A stretch of DNA of 64,000 bases, taken from contig JBNKFV010000002.1 in assembly GCA_050289485.1 (NCBI GenBank), positions 1-64,000 on the forward strand, written 5' to 3'. The translations under genes and the position numbers were made by a program. Positions within the stretch are counted from its first letter, which is position 1. Every line of letters begins with the position of its first letter. Under the pieces are notes generated by a model. It did no database searches. It was not told the DNA's origin and was given only the letters and a program-made list of their open reading frames with translations. Source of the stretch: JBNKFV01 sp050289485. Its GTDB lineage: Bacteria; Pseudomonadota; Gammaproteobacteria; Pseudomonadales; Cellvibrionaceae. Below are positions 1 through 8,719 of this stretch, one piece after another.

Positions 1-336
1 TATCGAGCGTGGCAGCCCGCTATTGCGGTTTTCAATATTGGATCCGTACCACTTCATACCCGCGGTGCGAAAACTTCCGCCCAAATAGGCCGGCATGCAC
101 ATGAACCGGCGATCAGCAGTGGGTTTTGGCATATCAGGGAAAGGTGAATCTTCGGGAAAAATAATAATCGCACCGTGTTCGTTATTGTGCGCGCCTGCCA
201 TGCGGTAATCACCGGTATGCAACAGGCTGAACATCTCTTCCATCGCATCGACACACGCAGGCATGTCGGTCACGCCAGCGCGAATCATGTCGGGTTCGGA
301 AAGGTAGATGAAATCGATATTGGTCGTAGTGCTCAT
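1..336 (-). CDS. Ornithine cyclodeaminase / mu-crystallin family protein (tyramine oxidase subunit B-like), partial
   Basis: The frame read leftwards from the ATG at 334-336 stays open to the window edge, so only the first 112 residues are present. It starts MSTTTNIDFIYLSEPDMIRA and contains GDYRMAGAHNNEHGAIIIF, RRFMCMPAYLGG and GMKWYGSNIENR. These resemble the N-terminus of the NAD(P)-binding ornithine cyclodeaminase / mu-crystallin family, in particular the branch usually named tyramine oxidase subunit B. The family works on amino-acid-like imines or ketimines; the substrate here is unknown. The gene is divergent from the AraC regulator at 670, which is its most likely regulator (inference). 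Confidence 0.75.
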   Translation of the reverse strand, partial: MSTTTNIDFIYLSEPDMIRAGVTDMPACVDAMEEMFSLLHTGDYRMAGAHNNEHGAIIIFPEDSPFPDMPKPTADRRFMCMPAYLGGSFRTAGMKWYGSNIENRNSGLPRSI

Positions 337-669
337 CTCAATGGCTCTATTAGCTTATTATGGAGATTTGGCTAGCCACGCGTGGTTGCAGCTAGCATGA
401 TTTATGCATGTATTGGTACGTGACAGGAGCTGGTCATCAGCGCTAGCACTGGCAAGTACTTATGAGCACTTACTTTCGTAGTAGCATAAGGATATGCTTG
501 GACAGGTGTCTGCCAAATCTCCTGTAGGTACGATCCAACTGAATGCGTACCCTGACAGGCGCACTGCCTGTTGAGTATGGAGATGATTTTCACGAAACTT
601 GTGTTTGATGTATATTGCAGTGATGGTTAAAGGTTTTGCAGAATCGGCCAGTTAAGAGGGTTCAAGTAC
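337..669. promoter_or_regulatory. Divergent promoter region between the cyclodeaminase-like gene and the AraC gene
   Basis: These 333 bases hold no convincing gene. They must carry the start signals for both flanking genes. A Shine-Dalgarno-like AAGAGG lies at 654-659, ahead of the AraC ATG. GCTAGC occurs several times and a CACGCGTG palindrome lies near 377-384, but no operator can be assigned by eye. Confidence 0.4.
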
Positions 670-1728
670 ATGGTGGCAAGTTCCATCAATGAGCGTCAGG
701 TTAACGTCGATGGTCAGGCGACTATCCGGCTGTTGTTTCTTACTGCTTTGGTTAACGCGCTTCCTCGCGATAGCCGCACCGATTCGCTGTTACGTGAGCA
801 CGGTTTGACCCGATCCCTACTGTCAACGCCCTATGAGAAAGCCCCTTTACATCGGTATATTTCGTTGGTCGAGTCGGCCGCTGAGAAGTTCGATATCCCT
901 TATCTGGGTGTTGAAATGGGAAGGTCATTTGATCTGGCCGAACTGGGTCCATTTCAAACGCTGCTGCGTGCCGCTGGCAATCTGCGCGGTGCACTTGATT
1001 GCCTGATACTGTTTCAGAGTCGTTTCCAGACGAAGACACTACTTGAAGCTGAAGTGGGGCAGAAGACCACAATATACACCTATCGCATCGAAGACCCAAG
1101 AATCTGGCCCCGCCAGCAGGATGCGGAGTTTGCCATCACGGGTATTGTCACCTTGATAAAGCAGCTGATCTGGTCACATTGGGTGCCGATGGAAGTGTAC
1201 TTCGAACATTCAATTGCTGGGCGCAAAGTTTATCTTGAGGATTTTTTTCGAGTGCCTGTTGTGGGCAACCATGTTGCTAACCAATTGGTTATTCTGAACG
1301 AGCATCTCGACCGCCCATTTTCGGGCATGGTGTCCGCTGAAGATCGTAAACTCAAATCGATCCTTGAATGCCATCTTCTCGACTTGATGGGGCCAGAGAC
1401 TGAGCCAGCCAAAGACGTGGTTGCTCAAACCCGAGAGGTCATTGATCGCTGGTTAGGGCGAAGACATGTTGATAGCGCCTTGGTAGCGGCAGAATTTAAT
1501 TTGTCTGAGCGCTCTTTTCGTCGCCGACTGAAGGAGGAGGGCGTTTCTTTTCGCAGTTTGCTCCAAGAAGCTCGGCAAGCACGCGCGCGAACCATGCTCG
1601 AATCAGGTGATCTGAGCTTGGCGGCGGCGGCTGAACAACTGGGTTATTCCGATATTGCAACCTTTTCTCGAGCCTTCAAAGAGTGGACTGGGGTGTCACC
1701 ACGGCGCTTTTCAAAAAAGGGTGTGTAG
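670..1728 (+). CDS. AraC family transcriptional regulator
   Basis: This 352-residue protein has the layout of AraC regulators with an arabinose-binding-type N-terminal domain of about 200 residues and a C-terminal double helix-turn-helix. The DNA-binding part is clear: ALVAAEFNLSERSFRRRLKE forms the first helix-turn-helix, and AAAEQLGYSDIATFSRAFK followed by WTGVSPRRF forms the second, with the signature ending of the family. The ATG start has AAGAGG ten bases upstream. It is divergent from the cyclodeaminase-like gene at 336, so it probably controls that operon in response to an amine or amino-acid compound (inference). The effector cannot be read from the sequence. Confidence 0.9.
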   Translation: MVASSINERQVNVDGQATIRLLFLTALVNALPRDSRTDSLLREHGLTRSLLSTPYEKAPLHRYISLVESAAEKFDIPYLGVEMGRSFDLAELGPFQTLLRAAGNLRGALDCLILFQSRFQTKTLLEAEVGQKTTIYTYRIEDPRIWPRQQDAEFAITGIVTLIKQLIWSHWVPMEVYFEHSIAGRKVYLEDFFRVPVVGNHVANQLVILNEHLDRPFSGMVSAEDRKLKSILECHLLDLMGPETEPAKDVVAQTREVIDRWLGRRHVDSALVAAEFNLSERSFRRRLKEEGVSFRSLLQEARQARARTMLESGDLSLAAAAEQLGYSDIATFSRAFKEWTGVSPRRFSKKGV

Positions 1729-1852
1729 AGTGTGTTTTTGCTTTACTGTTGCAAAAAAGGAACAGTGCGTCAAAGTAAAGGAGGTTTTGCGGACAAAATT
1801 CCCGCGCTAGAGTCCCAATATTTGAACAATGGTGCTTGCGGGAGACGCCATA

Positions 1853-2368
1853 ATGACCGATTCTAACTTAGATGCGTTCGACACGTTGTTTCAAAATGAT
1901 CGCAGTGCTTTGCACCGCTATGTGCGCCGCCTGCTGGGAAGAGGTGAGGGCTCTGAAGACATCGTACAAGAAGCGTTTTTGCGCACCTACAAGCATTTTG
2001 AACGGGTTGTGGAGCCTCGTGCGTTTGTATTTACCACCGCGCGCAATCTAGTGGTAGACTCATGGCGACGTAATCTTGTAGTGACTACGGAAACGATGGA
2101 GGAATTCGAAAACTCAACAATGGAAGAACCCGGTGAGTCACTGGAAGATCATGTGCTTGCCAGTGAGAGCCGGCGCTTGTTGAATGAGGCTGTTGCCCGG
2201 CTGCCTCCTCGGTGCCGAGCAGCATTTACTATGAGAGTTTTCGAAGGCTGTTCATACAAAGAAATTGCCGAGCGCCTGGGTATTTCGCCAAAGACGGTGG
2301 AAAACCATATCGCTCGTGCCTTGCGAGAGACGCATCAGTACGTGCGTCAACGCTATCAGTTGAAGTGA
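1853..2368 (+). CDS. ECF RNA polymerase sigma factor, FecI type
   Basis: A 171-residue ECF sigma factor if read from the ATG at 1853 (MTDSNLDAFDTLF), which has GGAG at 1841 as ribosome binding site; an upstream in-frame codon at 1829 is less likely. Sigma region 2 is visible as ALHRYVRRLLGRGEGSEDIV followed by QEAFLRTYKHF, and region 4 as YKEIAERLGISPKTVENHIA. It is followed after 10 bases by a FecR anti-sigma gene and then an STN-type TonB receptor. This is the classic order of a cell-surface signalling system in which the loaded outer-membrane receptor releases the sigma factor to transcribe the transport genes. Confidence 0.93.
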   Translation: MTDSNLDAFDTLFQNDRSALHRYVRRLLGRGEGSEDIVQEAFLRTYKHFERVVEPRAFVFTTARNLVVDSWRRNLVVTTETMEEFENSTMEEPGESLEDHVLASESRRLLNEAVARLPPRCRAAFTMRVFEGCSYKEIAERLGISPKTVENHIARALRETHQYVRQRYQLK

Positions 2369-2378
2369 CAACTCAAAT

Positions 2379-3434
2379 ATGTCTGATCTAGACCCAAAGT
2401 CGAGTATGGAGCAGGTCGAGCAAGAGGCCAGTGAGTGGATAGTGCGTTTGGACGCCGATGTTGTTTCTGACAACGATCGTGCCCAATTCAAGGTATGGCT
2501 GGCAGAGGATCCGGTCCATGAGCGCATCTACGAAGAGCTCATGACCACCTGGAGTTTGTTCGAACAGCTTCAGTTTGAACCTGGATCAACGGCTGATACA
2601 GCCGTTCACGCGCCTGTGCGACAACAAACAGTGTGGCAAGCTCTAGGGCAATGGCTTTATGATTGGCGCCAACTTACGCTGGCCATGAGCGGCGTTGCGG
2701 CAGCAGTGTTTGTCGCCGTTTATTTCCATTTAATGACCGTAAGTGAAACCTATCAAACGACCTTTGGCGAGCATGTCACCGTGTCGTTACCCGATGGTTC
2801 CGCGGTGCAGCTGAATAGTAACAGTCGTGTGCGGGTGGATTATTCCTCGCGTACACGGGTTATTCATCTCGAACGAGGTGAGGCGTATTTTGAAGTGGCG
2901 CACGATGCCGATCGTCCCTTCTGGGTTACCGCGGGAGATGGCTGGGTGCGTGCTGTGGGTACAGCGTTTGGTGTGTATCTGAATCCAAAAGGAGTGCGGG
3001 TTACCGTGCATGAAGGTACGGTAAAACTGGGTGCTGCCGACAAGGCTTTGACCGAATCCATTTCAGATAAGGTGCTTGATAGTACGTCAGCCATACTCAC
3101 GGTTGGTGAGCAGGCTGATCTTGAAGGCAGCGTCGCAGTGAAACGCTTCCTTACCAGTGCAGAGCTGGCGCGTGTTGATGCCTGGCGCGACGGTTGGTTG
3201 TATGTTGAGAACGAAAACTTGTGCGATGTAGTTGCCGAATTGGATCGGTACACACCTAGGCAGTTGGTTCTGGAGGATAAACAACTTTGTTCGTTATCTG
3301 TTGGCGGTTCGTTTCAAGCCAATCCTGAGGGCGCTAAAGCGCTGTTGAGTATGCTTGAGGTGAACTATGGCGCGCAGATTTCTCGCGATGGCAATCTCAC
3401 TCGTATTCAGGCGGCACATTCATCAATACATTAA
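2379..3434 (+). CDS. FecR family anti-sigma regulator
   Basis: A 351-residue FecR-type protein. An N-terminal cytoplasmic DUF4880-like segment (EASEWIVRLDADVVS, VWLAEDPVHERIYEEL) binds the sigma factor. One membrane helix lies at about residues 98-119. A periplasmic FecR domain follows, with the typical VSLPDGSAVQLNSNSRV and LERGEAYFEVAHDADRPFWV blocks. The end carries a short secretin/TonB-like segment that would contact the receptor's STN domain. It lies 10 bases after the sigma gene and 120 bases before the receptor, so the three are very likely co-transcribed. Confidence 0.93.
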   Translation: MSDLDPKSSMEQVEQEASEWIVRLDADVVSDNDRAQFKVWLAEDPVHERIYEELMTTWSLFEQLQFEPGSTADTAVHAPVRQQTVWQALGQWLYDWRQLTLAMSGVAAAVFVAVYFHLMTVSETYQTTFGEHVTVSLPDGSAVQLNSNSRVRVDYSSRTRVIHLERGEAYFEVAHDADRPFWVTAGDGWVRAVGTAFGVYLNPKGVRVTVHEGTVKLGAADKALTESISDKVLDSTSAILTVGEQADLEGSVAVKRFLTSAELARVDAWRDGWLYVENENLCDVVAELDRYTPRQLVLEDKQLCSLSVGGSFQANPEGAKALLSMLEVNYGAQISRDGNLTRIQAAHSSIH

Positions 3435-3553
3435 ATGCCGCTATCACGTGCTGCATTCGGTGATTTGATTTGAGTTGGGGCTTGTCTATTCAATTGGTGT
3501 AGTCCAGGCGTGTTCCGAAAGGGATATGTTTGACAACACGGGGGGCTGCACTC

Positions 3554-6052
3554 ATGAGCTATAGCGATGTTGGGGAGGTGATAGCCAGCCGGTCTCTACT
3601 GGTAAGACTGGTTGTTCTTGTCTCTTTGCTTTGTACGTCGTTGCCAACGCTCGCCAAAACCATACGCTTTGATATTCCTGCCCAGCCCCTACCGTCTGCT
3701 TTAATGACTTTTGCCCAACAGGCTAATATTCAGTTGCTCTATGAGTACAAGGCTATTGCCAATGTGAAGGCTAATCAAGTGCGCGGTAATTTTGATAAGC
3801 ACGTTGCCTTATCTATGTTGCTACGTGGAACAGGGTTGGAGGCAACCTACAGTACTGCTGACGTAGCCATGATCAAGGTAGCCGTGAGCGATAATAGTAA
3901 AATCGCAGACGAGGCTCCCGGCAGTGAAAAGAACCCTAATTATGATACCTCGTCTATACTCGAAGAAATTATTGTAACCTCTCGTAAACGCATCGAGCGA
4001 ATGCAAGATGTGCCGGTGCCTGTTACCACGGTAAATGCAGTGACACTGGCCGACAGAAGCCTGTTTCGCATGCAGGACTACCACATGCAGTTGCCTGGGT
4101 TAACGCTCACACCCAATCAATTTAATGGGGCACCTTCAATTGCGATTCGCGGTATAACCTCTGGTGATGTTACGAATCCAACCGTTGCAATTACTGTTGA
4201 TGATGTACCTTTTGGATCGTCCACATCGATCGGGGGTGGTTATTACGCTCCAGACTTTGATCCGAGTAATCTCGAACGTGTAGAAGTCCTTCGCGGGGCA
4301 CAAGGTGCGCTCTATGGTGCAGTGGGTATCGGTGGACTGATTAAATTTATCACGGTAGATCCAAGTACAGCGGCATTCGAAGGACGTATACACGCGGGGC
4401 TCAATCGTGTGGATAGTAGCGATGAAAATGGTTACAACGTAAGTGCCAGCCTAAATATACCATTAACTGATACCTTTGCAGTGCGCATGACGGGGTTTAC
4501 CCGTGAAGATGCAGGATATATTGATAATATTCGTGGTAAGGGTGAGCAAAATGTTAATCACACTCGTGGGGCAGGGGGGTATATTTCGGCCCTGTGGCTT
4601 CCCTCCAACGACTTTTCTTTAAAATTGAATGCGTTGGTTCAGGAAAGTAACATTTTGGGTGCGCCTTATGTGACGAATGCGTCAGGCCTTGGTGATCTTC
4701 AGCAGGATTTTTTGCCCTCTACGGGTAATGTCGAACGCAAATTTGAATCTTATAGTGCCACCGCCCAATATTTCGTTGATGCCGTTGAATTGACTTCTGT
4801 TACCGGTTACAGCGAAAGCAAACTCGATGATGTACTCGATTATACAGTGCTGTTCGGCGACTTTACCCAGGTCTTGACGGGTGAGCAAGATACCCTGGAG
4901 ACAGATGCCACTACAACTTACAAGTTTAGTCAGGAATTGCGCAGCGTGTTACCACTGGGCGAGCGAATGGATCTCTTATTGGGCGCTTATTACACACGAG
5001 AATTTTCGCCTTTTAAATTGCAGCTTATTGCCGCCAGCCCTCAGGGGCTGCCGCTTGACACATTACTGACTTCCGATTTTTTTAGTACCTTCAGTGAATG
5101 GGCGGCTTTCAGTACACTCACCTATTATTTTAATGATCGGTTTGATCTGCAAGTTGGCCTGCGTAAAAGCAAGATAAAGCAGACGTTTGGTGAGACAGAT
5201 AGTGGGCCGTTGGTACCTGTTATTTTGGGAGAAGATTCCCCTCGGCAAGTGCCAGAAGACAAGGCTCGTGAACAAGCAATCACATACCTTATAACTCCTC
5301 GATATAAAATATCTCAGGATGTAATGCTGTATGGCAGATTTGCTTCTGGCTATCGTCCGGGAGGCATTAATCAAGGTGATTTCGATGGCCTGCCTACTCG
5401 TTTTTCGCCAGATGAAACGCAAAATTATGAAATAGGTATGAAAGGTAGCTTGCTCGATAATCACTTTACCTTTGATACATCTCTGTACTATATCGACTGG
5501 CAGGATCTTCAGCTTTCTCTTGTTAATACAGCCAACGGACAAAACTACTTTACTAATGGCAGCCGCGCACGCAGTGAAGGGGTAGAACTGTCTATGCGCT
5601 TGATGCCAACAGACGGATTACAGATCGACACTTGGTTAGTGTGGAATAATGCTCAGTTAACCGAGCCCATGCCCAGCCCAGAGCAGGGTGGTGTTCATGG
5701 TCCAAAAGGCGCCAGATTACCCTTTGGGAGCCGGTTATCTGGCAGTGCATCCGTAGAGTATAAGTTCTCCTTGGGTGGGGCTACCGCGACAGCAGGTGCC
5801 ACCATCAGCTATGTGGGGGACCGTTTGGGCACCTTTGTATCTGATGAGTCCCCGCGCCAGGAGTTTCAATCCTACACAGTGGTTGATGTGCGTGGTGGCG
5901 TGAGCAACAGCGAGTGGACCGTTGATTTGTATCTAAATAATCTTGGTAATACTCGAGGTGTGCTTGGCGGTGGCAATGGCACTATCATTCCTACAGCCTT
6001 TCAGGTAGTTCAGCCTCGCACCATAGGGTTGTCAATTGCGCGTAATTTTTAA
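3554..6052 (+). CDS. TonB-dependent outer-membrane receptor with N-terminal STN signalling domain
   Basis: About 832 residues from the ATG at 3554; an upstream in-frame TTG at 3530 is less likely, and a G-rich ribosome site precedes the ATG. A signal peptide (LLVRLVVLVSLLCTSLPTLA) is followed by an STN domain (RFDIPAQPLPSALMTFAQQA), a TonB-box-like LEEIIVTSRK, a plug domain, and a beta-barrel closing with PRTIGLSIARNF. The STN domain and the preceding sigma/FecR pair show a receptor that both transports and signals. The ligand is unknown. The barrel is of the siderophore/vitamin/sugar receptor type with no diagnostic ligand motif, so iron should not be assumed. A c-type cytochrome gene follows after a structured spacer. 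Confidence 0.93.
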   Translation: MSYSDVGEVIASRSLLVRLVVLVSLLCTSLPTLAKTIRFDIPAQPLPSALMTFAQQANIQLLYEYKAIANVKANQVRGNFDKHVALSMLLRGTGLEATYSTADVAMIKVAVSDNSKIADEAPGSEKNPNYDTSSILEEIIVTSRKRIERMQDVPVPVTTVNAVTLADRSLFRMQDYHMQLPGLTLTPNQFNGAPSIAIRGITSGDVTNPTVAITVDDVPFGSSTSIGGGYYAPDFDPSNLERVEVLRGAQGALYGAVGIGGLIKFITVDPSTAAFEGRIHAGLNRVDSSDENGYNVSASLNIPLTDTFAVRMTGFTREDAGYIDNIRGKGEQNVNHTRGAGGYISALWLPSNDFSLKLNALVQESNILGAPYVTNASGLGDLQQDFLPSTGNVERKFESYSATAQYFVDAVELTSVTGYSESKLDDVLDYTVLFGDFTQVLTGEQDTLETDATTTYKFSQELRSVLPLGERMDLLLGAYYTREFSPFKLQLIAASPQGLPLDTLLTSDFFSTFSEWAAFSTLTYYFNDRFDLQVGLRKSKIKQTFGETDSGPLVPVILGEDSPRQVPEDKAREQAITYLITPRYKISQDVMLYGRFASGYRPGGINQGDFDGLPTRFSPDETQNYEIGMKGSLLDNHFTFDTSLYYIDWQDLQLSLVNTANGQNYFTNGSRARSEGVELSMRLMPTDGLQIDTWLVWNNAQLTEPMPSPEQGGVHGPKGARLPFGSRLSGSASVEYKFSLGGATATAGATISYVGDRLGTFVSDESPRQEFQSYTVVDVRGGVSNSEWTVDLYLNNLGNTRGVLGGGNGTIIPTAFQVVQPRTIGLSIARNF

Positions 6053-6066
6053 TAACGCTGAATACT

Positions 6067-6236
6067 ATTAACCCGGCAACAAAATAGATCTCCTTATCTA
6101 TCTTTGTTGCAGGCCTTGGAAATATCCGCGGAATGTTACGAAATCCCTTATTTCCAAGGCTTACATCGGCCTGCAGCCAATGGTAGCGCGTCTGTGCGCC
6201 GCTTATTAACCAAACAATAATTGTTACCGGGTTAAT
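6067..6236. repeat. About 170-bp intergenic element with near-perfect terminal inverted repeats and internal hairpins
   Basis: The left end ATTAACCCGGCAACAA (6067-6082) matches the reverse complement of the right end (6221-6236) at 15 of 16 positions. Inside are two more inverted repeats: GCCTTGGAAATA at 6113-6124 against its exact complement at 6149-6160, and TGCAGGCC at 6108-6115 against GGCCTGCA at 6168-6175. The left arm can alternatively fold on itself (6076-6089 with 6096-6110). It could be a MITE-like insertion, a structured RNA or a complex terminator after the receptor gene. No coding frame is evident. Confidence 0.6.
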
Positions 6237-6496
6237 AAATCATTTTAAAAGTGCTCAAGAATTAAAGCGCAAAAGGGTTGGTGCGTTTAGTCGTAGTGTT
6301 TCACAAAAATAACCTGTCTATTTTTATGGGTATAAACGTCTTATAGAGTGTGCCTGTAGCATGAATGATGAAGTATCGGTGAGCTGTGTGTGAAAACATG
6401 CCCGTACATGGTACAGCTTATCGGTATATAACATGGTACACAGATGCCTCGTGAAACGCTGCCTAATCTCAATCTAAAACCATTGGAGCTTTTGCT

Positions 6497-6946
6497 ATGA
6501 AGAAAACAATAGTGCCGTATATCGCTGTTGTGGGTAGTTTGTGGTGTGCTCTGGCGCAAAGTCAGGAGCCAGTCGATGTTGATAATATAAAGTCAATGAC
6601 AACACTTGAAATCATGACCAAAGTGATTACGCCGGCAACCAATGTTTTGTGGGGTATTAGCGATAGCCCGGATGCAGGCGAATGGCAGGCCATGGTAGAT
6701 GCAGCCATGATCAATCTTGAGGCCTCCAAGCAAATTGCCAAGGGTGCTAGCAGCACACAAGATAAACAATGGGCTACCGAGCAACTGTGGCAGGATTACA
6801 GTAAGGCAATGATTGTTGCGACGAAACAGATGCTAACGGCAGCAAAAGCAAAAAATCTTGATGCTTTTTATGAGGGTAGTGACGCCGTCTATCCACCTTG
6901 TGAAAGCTGTCATAAGGCGTTTAATCCCGCTGTGGTCAACCAATAA
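6497..6946 (+). CDS. Secreted c-type cytochrome, cytochrome c'-like
   Basis: A 149-residue exported protein. The signal peptide KKTIVPYIAVVGSLWCALAQ is followed by a helical domain and a single haem-binding CESCH at residues 135-139, very close to the C-terminus. A C-terminal CxxCH after a four-helix region is the layout of class II cytochromes (cytochrome c' / c556), which act in the periplasm in electron transfer or gas binding. The ATG has GGAG about ten bases upstream. It stands alone, downstream of the receptor and its structured spacer, and may belong to the same regulon (inference). Confidence 0.8.
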   Translation: MKKTIVPYIAVVGSLWCALAQSQEPVDVDNIKSMTTLEIMTKVITPATNVLWGISDSPDAGEWQAMVDAAMINLEASKQIAKGASSTQDKQWATEQLWQDYSKAMIVATKQMLTAAKAKNLDAFYEGSDAVYPPCESCHKAFNPAVVNQ

Positions 6947-7017
6947 ACAGATACAACACACGGGGGGATAATTCCCGCGATTAACCTCCGGTGTCGCATT
7001 TGTTTAATAGACAATGT

Positions 7018-7704
7018 TTATTCTTCGCCGTAATGTTTTATTTCAGAATAAAAACCACTGACCTGTAGTTGGATAGTTACTGGATCAGTCCCTAAATTTT
7101 GCCAAAACCAACCGTGTTCGCCAGCAAACGGCGCTATCAAACTACCGCTTTCGTCAGTCATTACTCCCTCGCTGTAGCGCACAAAAAAGTTTTCTGGATA
7201 GTTAGCTGCTTCGGGGCTACCGTCTGGGGGGTGGCCATGAAAATCAACATAAACTTCGTGATTTGCTGCCCATGAATAAACGATGGTTTCGCCCTTATTG
7301 AGTACTGCTTTCACTTCAATTCTTTCACCCGATGACAAGGTGTATTGCTTGGCGCTGGTCAAGAAAGGCTGTGGCTGTATAGCAACAACCTTATTGCCCA
7401 TTTTCAGTATACGTGACGGGTCGGTAAAATCCCAGTTAGTTAAATCAATGTTGTCGAGGGAGTTGGTTACTGTAACGGTGCTTTCATTCTCGTCAACGTA
7501 TACCTGTATTGTATCGGATGAGTTTGAAGCCGGTTGTGTGCTTGCGTTGTTGCTTGCCAGTTTAGTAAGGCCTAGGGCTTTCCCCAGGCCGGTAGGGTCT
7601 TTACCGTATTCTGCTGGAATGATAAATATTAGGCTCACGACAACTGCAGCTGCTAATGCGAATATAAAATATTTGCCTATTTGTTCTGGTCGTACATTGT
7701 TCAT
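7018..7704 (-). CDS. Transmembrane anchor protein associated with HupE
   Basis: A 228-residue protein with one N-terminal membrane helix (YFIFALAAAVVVSLIFIIPA) and a periplasmic domain. The domain has SGERIEVKAVLNKGETIVYS, VYVDFHGHPP and FAGEHGWFWQNLGTDPVTIQ. This matches the conserved family usually annotated as transmembrane anchor protein, which is found beside HupE/UreJ-type permeases. Its start overlaps the end of the HupE gene by 4 bases, so the two are translationally coupled. The exact role is unknown; a helper in metal uptake or membrane complex assembly is plausible from the neighbourhood. Confidence 0.75.
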   Translation of the reverse strand: MNNVRPEQIGKYFIFALAAAVVVSLIFIIPAEYGKDPTGLGKALGLTKLASNNASTQPASNSSDTIQVYVDENESTVTVTNSLDNIDLTNWDFTDPSRILKMGNKVVAIQPQPFLTSAKQYTLSSGERIEVKAVLNKGETIVYSWAANHEVYVDFHGHPPDGSPEAANYPENFFVRYSEGVMTDESGSLIAPFAGEHGWFWQNLGTDPVTIQLQVSGFYSEIKHYGEE

Positions 7705-8405
7705 TGTGCATCACCCCAAAAAAAACCAGCCGATTGATAAAATACCAGTAGGAAACCTAAAAACATTAAAAGCACGTTAGTTGCTAAGGCGTAGCGTTCG
7801 AAAGATTGTGTACGGCGCCATAAGGTAATGAGCAAGAGCATGAAAACCAAAGCAAACAACTGCCCCAGCTCTACACCCACGTTAAACGCAATCATATTGA
7901 TAACGAGTCCCTGTTTGGCCAGCGCTATTGCCTGCAATTTCGATGCTAGCCCCAGGCCATGGCATAAACCAAATCCAAAAACAGCCCACTGGGTATTGGG
8001 TGCAAACCTATACCGGCTAAAACCGCCAAGGTTGTCCCAGGCCTTATAGACAATAGAAAATCCAATAATGGCATCAATAAAGTAGCTGTTAATGCCGAAA
8101 TCAAAGATAACGCCCGTTAGCAGTGTAATGCTGTGGCCCACAGCAAACAGTGTGACATAAACGGCTACATCACGAAGTTTGTAGAGAAAGAAAATGACAC
8201 CAAAGAGAAACAATAAATGGTCATAACCTGTGACCATATGCTTGGCACCAAGATAGATGAATACAGCAATATCATGCCCGGCGTTTTGGCGTAGAAAGGC
8301 CGCATCCTGGCCGGCTACGCCGTGTGCCATAACTAACACCGGGCATAACGCCAGTGCTAGCAAAATCAGCGAATGTTGTAACCTGATAATGGTGTCGCCC
8401 TCCAC
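7701..8405 (-). CDS. HupE/UreJ family metal permease-like membrane protein
   Basis: A 234-residue polytopic membrane protein. A signal-like segment (LILLALALCPVLVMA) is followed by His-Gly, so the mature protein may begin with histidine. Then come several membrane helices with family blocks GAKHMVTGYDHLLFLFGV, YVTLFAVGHSITLL and GFGLCHGLGLASKLQ. The conserved His and Asp residues in these helices are typical of HupE/UreJ, a family that includes nickel and cobalt permeases. The reported start is a GTG with no clear ribosome site, so the true start is uncertain. The gene sits where a TonB receptor would be expected downstream of the sigma/FecR pair at 8720-10452; a remnant of that receptor lies just upstream. 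Confidence 0.8.
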   Translation of the reverse strand: MEGDTIIRLQHSLILLALALCPVLVMAHGVAGQDAAFLRQNAGHDIAVFIYLGAKHMVTGYDHLLFLFGVIFFLYKLRDVAVYVTLFAVGHSITLLTGVIFDFGINSYFIDAIIGFSIVYKAWDNLGGFSRYRFAPNTQWAVFGFGLCHGLGLASKLQAIALAKQGLVINMIAFNVGVELGQLFALVFMLLLITLWRRTQSFERYALATNVLLMFLGFLLVFYQSAGFFWGDAQ

Positions 8406-8425
8406 TGAATGGTAAGTAATTTACT

Positions 8426-8587
8426 CTAAAATTCGTAGGTAACACCCACGCGAAGAGTGTGTGGATCGGTAGCGCGGCTAACGGTGCAATCCAGCGTGTT
8501 GCAGTCAATATCGTCTGCTGACAAAGCATATGGCCGTGGTTTAGTAGTAAAAGCAGATGCTTCCTCTAGCGTTATGAATAAAGACAC
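8426..8587 (-). pseudogene. C-terminal remnant of a TonB-dependent receptor
   Basis: Reading leftwards, an open frame of 53 codons without a usable start ends with SRATDPHTLRVGVTYEF and a stop at 8426-8428. A final strand ending in an aromatic residue, preceded by DP-x-T, is the signature of the last beta-barrel strand of TonB-dependent receptors. The frame is preceded by an in-frame stop at 8588-8590, so the rest of the receptor is gone. The position, directly downstream of a FecR gene, is where its cognate receptor normally sits. The assignment rests on this short end only. Confidence 0.6.
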
Positions 8588-8719
8588 TTAAAGGAAAAGA
8601 AACAGACAAAAATAAATCGCATTTACAGAGAATACCCCAGTTTTAGCAACTACCTCGTTGGTAAGATGTTTGTAGTGTTAGAGATAGATGGGCTGGGTGG
8701 CCCCACATGGAGTCGTATG

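Noticed and set aside
3554..6052. Naming the first TonB receptor a ferric-citrate or siderophore receptor
   Set aside because: The FecI/FecR/STN layout shows signalling, not ligand; nothing in the sequence identifies iron as the substrate.
6067..6236. Integron attC site
   Set aside because: The terminal repeats lack the RYYYAAC / GTTRRRY core sites and no integrase or cassette array is nearby.
8272..8529. 85-residue minus-strand open frame overlapping the HupE start
   Set aside because: It runs in a different frame from HupE and from the receptor remnant; the remnant frame gives a family-like ending while this one does not.
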